Shown here: positions 34,290-45,105 of the stretch, in pieces
Numbering within the stretch: position 1 is the first letter of the stretch
Layout of the letters: each line of letters starts with the position of its first letter
Source: Isoetes taiwanensis
Lineage: Eukaryota; Streptophyta; Lycopodiopsida; Isoetales; Isoetaceae
Direction: 5' to 3'
DNA: 64,000 nucleotides
NCBI GenBank assembly: GCA_021234155.1
Contig: JAJEKV010000033.1
Coordinates: 3,451,454-3,515,453 of the forward strand
Notes under the pieces: generated by a model
Database searches by the model: none
Seen by the model: only the letters and a program-made list of their open reading frames with translations
What the model was told of the DNA's origin: nothing
Made by a program: the position numbers and the translations under genes

Positions 34290-36159
34290 TCAAATATAAT
34301 CCATGTGCATGATATGATCAGTAACATACTTAAGCAGATATTGGTAACCATGCACATAAAGTGCTTCAATTTCTACGCGATAGCCAATTTCTAACATCTT
34401 CTGGAGCTCACTTTTATAATCTGGATAATTCTGAAGAAAAAAATGGTGGCATAAATTTCCAGCAAACCAATTCTGTTTTCCACCATAGAAACTTGCCTGC
34501 AGTAGCTTAGATTTGAGCAAAGCATTTGCCAGCTGACGGTCTTTTCGTGTTAAATCAAGAAGCGCTTCTGGCGGTATTAGACCCAAATCAGTGCTTCGAA
34601 TCCCTAACCACTTCACATTACACACTAATATTGATACCCGTTAGTGAAAACAGGACAATTTAGCTTCTAAATTTGTGCAGTTCATACCATAGTGAGGTGT
34701 TTCGAGGCCCATGTTTATGCTTCCAAATTTATAAGTACACAATATAGAAAGCCCAAATGGATTCCTGAACTTCAGCAAAAGAAAATGTCTGAGTCTTCTT
34801 TTGCTTCAACGGCATTGGTTAGAGCTTGTATTTCTTACCAGTCAACCAATGCCAATACAGGAAGATTTGGGAATTTCTGAGTCAGTCTGTGTAAAAGTGC
34901 CCTATAGTATAATATGATGTCAGGCCCAATACTTGTGATGTCTTCTCCAACAAATTAGGTAGAGAGGGACATGCCTTGATGCCAAGTCTGGGAAACCTTT
35001 CCCTGTAATTATAATGCTAGGTATGCTCTGAAAATATTTATCTTCAGACAATCTCTGAAAAATAGCATCCTGCATAGTCCAGTGGATGAGAAAACAAACA
35101 AAAGGCACAAAAGAAGTGGTGGAGAGGGAGGGGAGACCTTCTCTACCAGAAGTATATAGCGGGCATCAGATTTAAACACAAGCCTCTGTAGCACGTCTAC
35201 ATCTCCAGTGACATACTGACCACTGGAACCCAAGCATGTGCAATCCACAAACTCCCTTCCAGGATCCTGCCAAAATATGCAGTTTTCAAACCAGCTTCTT
35301 TCTATGCAAGCTTATCGGTACGAGTCTGAATTAGACCTAGAATTGGTACCTCTATCTGAATGCGACCAATAATAGCACCCCTGCTGGATGCAATAATGCC
35401 AAGGCTATGACGTGCACATTGTAACAAGGCTACTACATCTGGAATAAATTCATTACAACATGAAAGATATTATAGATCTGCAGAAGGACCTTGCCTTGTA
35501 TAGTCTCATTGACTTGTCTTTGAGTGGCAAAATATTCAGGTGCATCAGACAAGAGTTTATAAAACATTTCTCGCTGTGTAACCTTTTTCCCCAATCCAAG
35601 TAGCTCATAACATAGAGCAAGGACCATCCAAACTGAACATATGGTCTAAGTCAAAATCCAGGAACTATCAAACATAGAAAACGAAAGATAATATTGTGTG
35701 TCATGCCTCGTATGAAGCTCTTTACTCCATTTAATTTCAATAGTGTCTTCTCACACTTGTTCCGGGATAAAAGAATAGCATCCACATCACTAAAACCTTC
35801 ACGGAAAAATGTATTTGAAGCATTTCTACAGACCTTAAAAATGAACAGGAATAAGGAAAAGAAACTAGGCATGCATGTGAAAATCATAATATTTAATTGC
35901 AAAGCCTACCAACGAGAAGTTGCATATGGAAGGGGATGAAGCGCTCAGAGCAGCCAGAAATTGCTTCACTAAGACTTCGATTCTTGCCCTCACCTAACAA
36001 AACAGAATTTTGCAAAAATTGAAAACCTATCTGCAGAAAGATCCGAGCTGAAGAAACGAATATGTACAATAAAAAAATAGAATAATGAGAAACCTGAGAA
36101 GGATTGGGGAAATCGGCGATGCAGCAGATCTCGTTAGAATCGAAAGCCGTGGTGGACAT
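34290..36159 (-). CDS. SPO11-2: SPO11-2-like meiotic recombination protein (11 exons)
   Basis: Minus-strand exons 36159-36094, 35993-35910, 35833-35707, 35632-35495, 35438-35350, 35266-35138, 35069-34975, 34901-34839, 34764-34688, 34624-34497 and 34430-34290 join in phase to 378 residues, close to the ~380 of plant SPO11-2. Family landmarks are KKVTQREMFYKLLSD (winged helix), LGIIASSRGAIIGR, YILLVEKDAIFQRL (Toprim Glu210), IIITGKGFPDLASR, LALVDWNPFGL (Asp263), VKWLGIRSTDLGLIP and VEIEALYVHGYQYL. SPO11 proteins make meiotic double-strand breaks through a Tyr-DNA link. The catalytic position, normally Tyr in CSRYSLG, is His149 here (CARHSLG; codon at 35409-35407). Introns 3, 4, 7 and 10 use GC donors. 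No stop or frameshift occurs. Identity is firm; activity is doubtful. Confidence 0.92.
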
Positions 36160-36532
36160 AGCCGGAGATCAAAGCTGCAATTATTAATGTTCGACTCTAG
36201 CAAGCAATTGCCAAATTACGTTATTTTTGAATTTTTTGGTTCTCTTAAATGACCAAATTGCGAAATCATTTCCAGCTTAACGTGGTCTTAAAGGTTGCTC
36301 GTTTTCCTGGAATATGGCCACTTAAAAATAACTGACAAAGGAACAAGTCTGAAAATAGGCAGAAGGGCATGAAAAGCAACGAACAAGGTGATCTGATTGA
36401 AGGCAAGGTATACTCGTAACTCGTTACGCATGGCATATGGAGGAAACGTGCAAATAGGATCGAATAATAGATACATTTTTTTTATTGTCCACTACAAATT
36501 ATGAAGCCAAGACTTGGCCACAACTTGAGCAC
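36160..36532. other. Divergent intergenic region between SPO11-2 and the eight-cysteine gene
   Basis: About 370 bp separates two oppositely oriented starts, so both promoters should be here. No TATA box is evident for the SPO11-2 side. No other motif is recognised. Confidence 0.5.
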
Positions 36533-36540
36533 TATATAAA
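36533..36540 (+). promoter_or_regulatory. TATA box of the eight-cysteine gene
   Basis: The octamer tatataaa lies 74 bp before the ATG at 36607. That leaves a leader of about 40 bp if transcription starts some 30 bp downstream, an ordinary plant spacing. Confidence 0.7.
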
Positions 36541-36606
36541 CCAAAGACCCCCTACATTCTTCTCAATAGTCTTTTGTTTAAGTCTCCACTCACTCATTCA
36601 GCTGCC

Positions 36607-36909
36607 ATGGATAGCCACAAGGTTGTGATCATCCTGATTGTGGCTGCCCTCGTTCTCGGGGTTGCCTCTACTGACAACTGCCCCAGTTTCATCACCCTTT
36701 TGCCTTGCCTTTCAGCCGCTAAAGATAGTACTGTCACTCCTAGCACAACATGCTGCAAAGTGCTCGAGACTTATGAGAACAAGACTGCTTGCCTCTGCCC
36801 TGCCCTCGAAGAAGCTAAAAAGATGGACAAGGATATTAACATCACTACTGCTGCAGAAATTCCTAGCAAGTGCACCTTGACTGGCTTCCCTGCCACTTGC
36901 ACCTGGTAA
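36607..36909 (+). CDS. Secreted eight-cysteine (lipid-transfer-protein-like) protein
   Basis: The 100-residue product starts at the second in-frame ATG (MDSHKVV), which gives a clean signal peptide: a hydrophobic core at residues 6-19 and cleavage near Ala20-Ser21. The mature part has the eight-cysteine motif at Cys25, 34, 49-50, 62, 64, 89 and 98, spacing 8-14-CC-11-CxC-24-8, as in plant non-specific lipid transfer proteins; Leu63 is the central CxC residue. Such proteins bind lipids in a helical tunnel, usually outside the cell. Spacing does not fit the classic type 1 or type 2 patterns exactly. A TATA box (36533) and AATAAA (37014-37019) frame the gene. A consensus donor overlaps the last codon: splicing 36906-36967 would turn TGG into TGA and remove only the final Trp. 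Confidence 0.85.
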   Translation: MDSHKVVIILIVAALVLGVASTDNCPSFITLLPCLSAAKDSTVTPSTTCCKVLETYENKTACLCPALEEAKKMDKDINITTAAEIPSKCTLTGFPATCTW

Positions 36910-37013
36910 GTCGTCATCATCATCGTTTTATCTCATCAATTTATTGATTCATATGTCGCATTTGCAGATCGAATCTGGAGCTCAGAAGCATGAAGCTTGT
37001 TATGCTAGAGTAT

Positions 37014-37019
37014 AATAAA
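37014..37019 (+). terminator. Polyadenylation signal of the eight-cysteine gene
   Basis: AATAAA lies 105 bp after the stop codon, within ordinary plant 3' UTR distance. Confidence 0.55.
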
Positions 37020-37320
37020 TTGTCTCTTTGGCTACACATGTAACAATGAGATGTAGTTATAATACCTATATATGATTTTCTTATAAACCCCTGAATTATG
37101 GCTTTTAAGTATATTAGTTTACACATTCAAATCCAATCTACATGAAAATAACTATATTTATGCTCAGTGCCCTTTTGGTCAAATCAAACTAAGACATTAG
37201 CATAGACCGATGTAAGAATATGTAGCACAATAACAGAGGGTTCCAGGGGATTTGATTTGGATGCATAAATCACTATCCTTAGACCATAAACCATACCCCC
37301 AAAACAACTGAGTAGGTTAT

Positions 37321-37342
37321 TAGAATAGAATAGAATAGAATT
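37321..37342 (+). repeat. AGAAT microsatellite
   Basis: There are about four copies of agaat. In the other orientation it equals the ATTCT tail seen on the LINE at 4452, so it may mark the 3' end of a severely truncated minus-strand LINE. Confidence 0.7.
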
Positions 37343-37399
37343 TTTATCAAAAAAGAAAGAAGAAAAAAAAAACATAGATTCAATAGGAAAAATAAGTAC

Positions 37400-37640
37400 G
37401 TTAATTTGCTGGTTGCATTGGTTAAAACGTTCTTATTGGATATTGAATTATTTTGGTAGAGGTTCGAGTCTTCATATCTCAAATTCTAAAATCTTAGGCA
37501 AACTCGTATAGAGATGACTCCCAGTATTTCATATTCCAAAACCTTAGGTGAGCCTGTATTCCATATTTCAAAATCGTAGGTGCCCCAGTCATAAATGACC
37601 ATAATCGCCCCAACATACGATATGGGCCATAGGATGGACA
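37400..37640 (+). mobile_element. tRNA-derived SINE-like sequence
   Basis: An A-box match tggttaaaacg (37419-37429) and a B-box match gttcgagtc (37462-37470) lie 32 bp apart, the layout of an internal RNA polymerase III promoter. There is no full tRNA cloverleaf. Downstream, three diverged ~35-bp units (variants of catattccaaaaccttagg at about 37475-37585) form the body. No tail or target-site duplication could be set. Confidence 0.4.
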
Positions 37641-38599
37641 GATCTGACGATTGAGGTAGTCCAGGTGCACCTCGTTTAGAATATATAGCACAATAACATA
37701 ATGAAAATTGACCACTTCCATGGTCCCAACAAAGAATTATACGTTGGCCCCTATTATCAATGCAATTGAGTTGGTCAAGTATGATGATGAACCATCTCCA
37801 CCAACCCCCCAAGTCCACCTTCAAGTCCACCTTAATCATCATGAAGTCCACCTCTACCACCACGAAATCAACAATGTAACAACTCAGGTGCGCCTTTATT
37901 GCTTTGATGCTTCTATTTATTTTAGCCTATATAATCTTATTTGTCTAGTGTAGAACCAAGGCATTTGTCTAGAACTATTCTAGCTAAAATATTGATAGAC
38001 CTTATATATACAAATTGAAGAATTCCACCATGTGACAAGCTTATCTTTAAGAATTATTGAAAGTCCGACATCTACTTGACGAAGTTCATATTCATACAAA
38101 TGATACATAAGACAAATTATAACATTAAATAAAACCTTAATGCTTGAGTAAGTTTGAAGAAGAATATTAATTGCCTAGTTAGTTAATCGCAGCCCCATGG
38201 TCTTTTTTCTTTGCGTCAGTCATGATAAAATCACTCAAATGAAGACTTATCAATTAAATTGAGAGATATGATACATTTTTGCAAGTAAAAAGTTTTAGTC
38301 ATGTGTCTAAAATGCTTGGCCAACAATTAGATTGTAGAAGTGTTTTAAATATATCTCTTTAAGTTGGAGAGGCCTACACATCGTATATTTATAAAAGAGA
38401 CCCTGCTTGCTATATTCATTATGTCTTGGATAGCCACATTCTATATGCACATGGACTGCAAGTTTGATCAAAACAAACTTCCGTTCTTCACAAGCAATGC
38501 AACCAATTTGCCAAGTTTCCTTCTTACCTTGAATAAAAGGAAAATCATAAAATATCAGCTCTCTATATTATAACCTCACATATGAACAATAGGAAATAA
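37641..38599. other. No gene recognised
   Basis: The stretch is AT-rich. The frame 37708-37953 contains a short His/Pro-rich repetition (variants of HHEVHLYHHE), with no family match. Nothing else is supported. Confidence 0.35.
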
Positions 38600-39770
38600 C
38601 CGTTATTGGTGCAATCTAAATCATGTTTTTATATACATGATAATTGCCTTCAATTGCAAGCAATTAGGAAATGTTCACTGAAAGCAATTCCCATAGTCTC
38701 ATCTCCATCGCATCCAAAATGTCGCAACATTTTGCTTGCATTCAAAACAGAGCTCCCATGCCAGCATTTACTCTTTTATCTATTGCCACATTCCATGTGT
38801 AACTGTTTGTTACCTCTAAGCTCACATATCTATAATTATGTACTTGTTTTACAGTGTCCCCCCTATAGTGCATATTGCATTAAAGTCAAAGATCATCACT
38901 TTATTTTTTCTAGATTTACTGCCATCCCTATATCCTCTTAGAACCTTTTTAATACATCTAAATGTTTTTGGAAGCATGTAGCTGATCGTGCAATAATAAC
39001 AATGTCGTCAGCATAGAGTAAAAGCTGTATTAGATAATCTGCCATGAATGCCCCTTCTAGACAGTTTGTTTTAAGCCAATCCTGGTTCGTCACTATATAC
39101 ATCAAAATGCGTCGGCGATGTTGGGCAGCCTTGTTTTAGTCCAATGTTGCTAATAATTTGCTTATGGCATTTTTTTTTTGTTAAAGGAAAGCTAAGCTGG
39201 GCAATCACTTTCTTATACAAACGAGCAAACATGGCTCTTATTTCAATCGAGACCTAAAGATCCTCCAGACGTTGCATGAGTTTTTTTCGTGGTACAATAT
39301 CAAAAGCCTTACAAAAATCAACAAAACATGCATAAGTGGCTTTACATTTTCCTTTACAATTTCTATAAGAGCTCGTCTACTCACCAAATGATCAATAGTC
39401 GAATATCCAAGATCGAAACCTGCTTGCGCACTTGCTCTAAGTTTATTATTTTCCAACAACTTTGAAAATTTTTGCTCCAATACCATTCTAAATACCATTG
39501 CCATGATGCTACCTGTCGTTATCTTGCAATAGTTATTTGCAGTCCGTGTATCTCCTCCTTTGTGCATAGGAACAATTCTACTAACTGGTCAATCTGAAGG
39601 AAAATCTGATGCTATAGCTGAGTTAAATAAACTACCCCGTAATCAAGTGATCCCCAACCCGTTTAAACATTTCGGAAGCCCTATATAATATATCAACAAC
39701 TTTATCATTTGCTATATTTTTGAATGCTTTCGAGGCATCCTTCGTTATAATAGATGATATCAGCAATAAA
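38600..39770 (-). pseudogene. Antisense LINE reverse transcriptase fragment
   Basis: Minus-strand reading gives AFKNIANDKVVD near 39735, PMHKGGDTRTANNY and ITTGSIMAMVFRMV (39567-39490), then RASAQAGFDLGYSTIDHLV, YACFVDFCKAFD (about 39330-39295) and an intact LLLYADDIVIIAR box (YADD at 39015-39004). A C-terminal part continues to about 38600. Stops and frameshifts break it, and no endonuclease is seen. It is a different family from the LINE at 1901. Confidence 0.8.
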
Positions 39771-41905
39771 AAATGTCTTTCTGGTGATGAGGTATGCATA
39801 GACAAGGTGCCACATATCATCTAAGTATATTACCTAAAGATACCATGTCAGTGAAAAACAAGTTTGAGTTTGGATCACCAGAGTTGTTAGGAAATATGAC
39901 TGCAAGTTCAGAAAGATGAGATCCTTTATTATTTGAAATCTTAAAGCACCCCAAGCTGCAAATCTGGAAAAGGGATCATTCCCATCTAACAATGCTACAA
40001 GGGAAATGATTGCAAGTGTATTCTTCTCAAGGTCCTTGATAGCTTCAAAGATGGGAAAGAAGTTGTAAGACCTTATCTTGCAAACATAAAAAAAGACTTG
40101 CCACACATATTCGCAACGAATTGGAAGTTTGAGCATGGCTCACTAATTCTTTGTTCATTAGATCTAGCATATAACTAGCATCGTTAGAGCTCATGAGAAT
40201 ATGTTATAGTAGCATATGGTGTTGTGTGATACTCTCAGTATGCAGGGACGATGAGAGCTGGCCATTCTATCCAGATTCAAAGGAAGATGTCGCCTCATCC
40301 TTAATGCTGAAACTTATGGAAAAAGTATCTGCAACTTTCTTTTGCATAGTACCATTGTCAATGTGCATGTATATTTAACATAGTGAAACCTTCATGGACT
40401 GAAGTGACATCTCTATCAAAACAATGACTATTAGCATTTATGCAGATATTTGTTAATATATACGAAGGAGTAGCTTCGATTAGTTTCAGATTAGCAATGT
40501 CCACAAATAATTTATTGTCGTCCAACATCAGGAGGCTTATTGTGTCTTTTGTTATGCAGCCAACATTTCTTAACAAGCAACACTATCATCCTTATGAATT
40601 CATAAACAAAGCTCCTGCAGTTCTGGCAACTTCATATCTTCTATCTTTTTCGTGATGGCATCAACAATAGAAAATGTCTCTCTGGTGATGAGGTATACAT
40701 AGACAAGGTGCCACATATCATCTAAGTATATTACCTAGAGATAACATGTCCGTGGAAAACGAGGTTTGAGTATGGACCACTAGAATTGTTAGGAAATATG
40801 ATTTGCAAGTTTAGAAGGATGAGATCCTTTATTATTTGAAATCTTAAAGCATCAAGCCGCAAATCACGGAAAAGGGTCATTCTCATATAACAATGCTACA
40901 AAGGAAATGATTGCATGTGCATTTCTTCTCAAGGTCCTTGATAGCTTCAAAGATGGGAAAAGAAGTTGTGAGACCTTATCTTTGCAAACATCAAAAAATA
41001 GCTGTTACACATCTTCGCATCAAATTGGAAGGTTCACCATGGCTCATAATTGCGTGCTCATTAGATCTAGCATACATGTGGTGTTGTTAGAGCTCATGAG
41101 ATGATGTTATACTAGCATATGGTGTTGTACGATACTCTCAGTTTGTGAGGACTATGAGAGCTGGCCATTCTATCCAGATTCAAAGAAGATGTCACCTCAT
41201 TTTTAATGATGAATCTTATCGGAAGCATAGTAACATTGTCAGTGTGCATGTATATTTAACATAGTGAAACCTTCACAAACTGAATTTACATCTCTAGCAA
41301 AACAAACATGTCAGACTGTTAGCATTTATGCAGTTATTTGCTAACATATACGAAGGAGCAGCTCCGATTAGCTTCGGATTAGCAATGTCCACAAATGATT
41401 TATTGTCGTCCAATGTCAGGAGGCTTATTGTGTCTTTGTTATGCAGCCAACATTTCTTAACGAGCAACACTATCATTCTTACGAATTCATAAACAAAGGT
41501 CCTGCGGTTCTGGGAACTTCAGATCTTCTATCTTTTTCGTGATGACATCAGTAATAGAAAATGTCTATCTGGTGATAAGGTATGCATAGACAAGGCGTCA
41601 CATATCATCTTAGTATTTTACCTAAAGATACTATGTCAGTGAAAAACAAGTTTGAGTCTGGACCATCAGAATTGTCAGGAAATATGACTGCAAATTCAGA
41701 AGGATGAGATCCTTTATTATTTAAAATCTTAAAGCCTCAAGCTGCAAATCTGGAAAAGGAATTATTCTACAAAGAAAATGATTGCAAGTGCATTTCTTCT
41801 CAAGGTCCTCGATAGCTTCAAAGATGGGAAAGGAGTTGTGAGATCTTATCTTGCAAACATCAAAAAATAACTGCTACACATATTCATATCAAAGTGGAAG
41901 GTTGA
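39757..41905. repeat. Three tandem copies of a ~890-bp unit
   Basis: Units start near 39757, 40655 and 41543, the last partial. Shared blocks include gccacatatcatctaagtat (copies 1 and 2), aggatgagatcctttattat (copies 2 and 3) and aggaggcttattgtgtctt. The minus strand keeps similar open pieces in each (copy 1 KDTISLLMLDDNKLFVDIAN, copy 2 KDTISLLTLDDNKSFVDIAN), so the unit derives from coding sequence I cannot assign. Copy 1 abuts the antisense LINE RT: its left part reads into the RT lead-in. Confidence 0.85.
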
Positions 41906-42916
41906 GCTCCATTTAGATTTGACGTTGTAACTAGAGGATTCATCAATAAAAGCTCACCAACTAGTATAGAAGCTTCTAGTCTTAGAATATTGCTGTCAAT
42001 GCTACGCACATGATAAGCTGAGCTAGCTTGCTTGTATTTTATTATTATCAAGCTTGAGTAACTCTCCTTACAACATTTGCTGCAATTCTACCATTTCCAC
42101 GTTGATTGCCACCTAGACCAAACTGAACCTCAACCAGTGGATCTACGAATTCTTAAATCAACGGTCTAGAAAATTACAAAATAGCCAAAAATTGGTGACT
42201 TCAATTCCTGTTCTATGGCAGTGGCTTTCGAATTTTTCCTTCGAGGTGTTTTAGCCACACTCCAAGTCCGATGATCATGATCTTCTCCCGTCTCCACCTC
42301 TCAAGTTCAACCCCCGAGGCTTCCATGTGTGGTTTGCAATTACAGAGTTTCTATAAATTCAGTTATAATTCTAGAATGGGCTCACATAAAAACGACAAAA
42401 ACCTTCCGATAGATAGGCTTCTCATTCATCTCAGCAGATTTTCTACAATGGTAGATAGTGGATAGCCACACACATGCGAACTACCCATGAAGAAAAATAA
42501 AGGGAATATCCAATTATACAACTTGGACCCCATGAAATGCAATAGTAATAGATGTTTGGTCTGTGTATCTGCCGAAAGCTTATCACCGGAATTAAAAAAC
42601 CCCGCCTTTTTCGGGTTTTCGAGGAAAAGCCCTAGTGATAAGCCTTCGGCAAGGGGCTTGGACAAACGTAAGGCTGAGAATTCGCTCCCAAAAAATCCAC
42701 GAATGGAGAAGTCCAAGCTGTTGCTGCTGCCGCTTGCTAACCTGTACCTGCACATCACCGACACTAGAACAAATGTGACAAAACCAACCTCCCAAAGTGG
42801 AGGGGCTGATCACGCGTGCCACGCGACAACAAAACAAAAACCTCTTCAAATAAAGGGGTTGGTCATGCATACCAGGCGACAAATACATTAAACAATTAAA
42901 GGGGGGAGGGGGTGGG
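41906..42916. other. No gene recognised
   Basis: The plus frame 42487-42891 (134 codons) and its minus shadow lack a known domain. 42368-42412 is related to 43096-43140 (ctagaatggg-ctc-cat-aaaacga pattern), part of the repeat system that follows. Confidence 0.35.
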
Positions 42917-43473
42917 TTTCAAAGAATAGAGAATAAGGTACTGCTGAGAGAGAAGAGGAAGCGCCGATGAGACGTTGATGAAGAACCTCGCCTAATATAG
43001 CGATCTCCCAATCAGAGAAGGCATGCAATGCATGCATGCGAGACATGCATGCTTGCCCCCTCTAGAATCTCGATCCGAGGGCTCGGATCGATGGAATTCT
43101 AGAATGGGGCTCGCATGAAAACGATAAAAACCTCCCGAATAGAAGAGAACTTCCTTATCAAAATGGGATCGAGGATGAAGGTCAAAGGATTATGACTAAA
43201 GAAGAGGTAAGGCCGAGAAAGGACATGCCACAGTATGAAAGAAACGCCAAATTAGTCAATTCAAGCAGGGAGAAGCCCCTCCCCTGCATGGTTTCAAATA
43301 ATAGAGAATAAGGTACTGTTGAGAGAGAAGAGGAAGCGTCGATGAGACGTTGATAAAGAACCTCGCCTAATATAGTGATCTCCCAATCAGCGAAGGCATG
43401 CAATGCATGCATGCGAGACATGCATGCTCACCCCCTCTAGAATCTCGATCCGAGGGCTCGAATCGATGGAATT
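42917..43473 (+). repeat. 182-bp duplication, 375-bp period
   Basis: 42917-43098 and 43292-43473 align along their full length with about 12 differences. Both carry an alternating purine-pyrimidine core of GCATGC boxes (aatgcatgcatgcgagacat). The spacer holds no recognised gene. Confidence 0.9.
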
Positions 43474-43578
43474 TCATAATTTTTTCGAAGGCATGAATCT
43501 ATTTGCAAAGGAAAACTTTATTTTCAAGTTTTTGGAGTACTGGCTACAATATAACTATGAAAATATCTTATGTGGCAG

Positions 43579-43678
43579 GTTTTATGGTGCCGACATCTCA
43601 TAGACCAGTATCTGTTCTAGTGTGTGGTGATCAAGAGGAGCCAGTTCTTATAACATATCCTGATTTAGAGTTGGACAT
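43579..43678 (+). pseudogene. Orphan exon resembling NDR/NDL family
   Basis: Between an acceptor (ggcag at 43574-43578) and a donor (GT at 43679) the frame gives SHRPVSVLVCGDQEEPVLIT followed by YPDLELD. This resembles the start of the alpha/beta-hydrolase fold in NDR/NDL (N-myc downregulated-like) proteins, which typically read VYGDQ-KPALITYPDLALN. No neighbouring exon encoding the next FQGLFFCPE segment was found, so this is probably a stranded gene fragment. Confidence 0.5.
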
Positions 43679-44689
43679 GTAGTTCCTTATGGCTTCATGA
43701 TCAACAACTAATTTCTTATGATTTTGGAATCTTCTATTTTTATTTTTATTTTTTGATTTTTTTTGTATTTGGGTTTGTCTTTTGTCTTCGTTGCGGTTCT
43801 TTGCCCCATTATTGTGTATCTATGCAGTTTCTTGATGTTGAACATCAATTAAGATTTATTGAGAAAAAACTTAACGGTGCTCCGTTACTTGATGGAAGCT
43901 TCACAAATTAGATACAAGGGCATTTGCAAGTGAGGTAACTTTCTCAAGTCTGTCACAACAATGGATTTCAGTCTTGCCATGAATGTTAAGAGTCACATGC
44001 CACTTCCATTCTGAATTGCAGCTCATATGCTGAACCCACATACTTTACGTTTGGCCCATGATAAGTAATTAGATAGTAGCAATTATAAATTGTAGAGTAC
44101 ATTCTGAGCAAGTATACAAGACACATTCTTACAAGTTTACCTTAGATGTTTTCATTGATGCAGGCAAACACTCTGTCTCCAAACGCACGTTGTGGGCTTG
44201 AAATAGCTATTCCTGGAGCTCTTTTAGCATGCACAAAAGATAACCTTTTATATCTGCTCTATGTAAGAATCTTTCCAAAGCTTTTGCATATGAAGCAATG
44301 GATCATCAAACCTTAAAATTCATAGCATATTGGTTTGTTTATTGCATGGTCGTTTTGTTTTGTTTTGTTCGTAAATTATATCCCCTCAACTAGAAAGTTG
44401 ATGTTGTTTAGTTGATGACGTATTGGTATTTTTTTTTCTCTCCCTTCAGGAATGAAAAATGCAGTTTTTGGAAGTGATTACGAAAGACACAGTTTGAGTA
44501 ATTTCTAGCAATAACTGCAGGATATATATGCCCAGCATCGAGATGGTTTTGTTGCTTTAACATGTTTTAAAAAAGTGTTACATATGAATGAGAAAAACAT
44601 AAAGCCACAGGAGTTTTAGAGTTTTTGTCATCCACACAGGAAAGGCCTTTCCCCTGGCCTTCAGAAAAAACACAATTTTAGGGAATTCC
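43679..44689. other. No gene recognised
   Basis: T-rich, intron-like sequence with no further NDL exon and no other recognisable coding. Confidence 0.4.
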
Positions 44690-44805
44690 AAGTAAGTCGT
44701 ATTTAATTAAAGTGGGACAAATCTTGAATTTTGGGACTCGGACTGAAAATGGGACTCATACTGACATCAAAATTTCCAAATAAATAGTTGAGAAAGTTGA
44801 GCGAG

Positions 44806-45105
44806 GTGAGATCGAAGGGGAGGGAAGGGGAAGATGGGAGGAGAAAGGGGGAGAAGAGGGGCAAGGGAGAAAAGGGGCAAGGGGAGGGGGGGCAAGGAGA
44901 AGAGGGGCAAGGGAGAAAAGGGGCAAGGGGAAGGGGGGCAAGGGAGAAGAAGGGCAAGGGGAAGGGGGCAAGGGGCAAGGGGCAAGGGGAAGGGGCAAGG
45001 GAAAACATGGCAAAAAGGGAGGGGGAGGGAGGAGGGAAGGAGAAGATGGGGAAAGGTTGGGCAAAGGGGGAGGGTTAGGGGCAATGAGAGTTGGAGAGGG
45101 AGAGG
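44806..45105 (+). repeat. 300-bp purine (G-rich) tract
   Basis: Nearly all plus-strand bases are G or A with scattered C in GGGGCAAGG units, giving many runs of three to six G. The minus-strand Pro/Leu-rich frames over it are artefacts of this composition. G-quadruplex or triplex formation is plausible. Confidence 0.9.

Noticed and set aside
34431-34496. Retained in-frame 66-bp segment in the last SPO11-2 exon
   Set aside because: It has no stop, but removing it restores family spacing (KLLQ then NYPDYKSEL) and it is bounded by GC...AG with a pyrimidine-rich end.
35407-35409. RNA editing restoring Tyr in SPO11-2
   Set aside because: C-to-U editing would turn CAT into TAT, but it is known from plant organelles, and this is a nuclear intron-bearing gene.
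37419-37470. A tRNA gene
   Set aside because: A and B boxes are present, but no acceptor or anticodon stem can be formed, so a SINE-like remnant is the better reading.
44703-45084. Minus-strand proline- and leucine-rich frames of about 100 residues, and plus-strand Gly/Arg/Lys-rich frames
   Set aside because: They reflect the purine tract composition; all frames are open at once, which is expected of low-complexity DNA.
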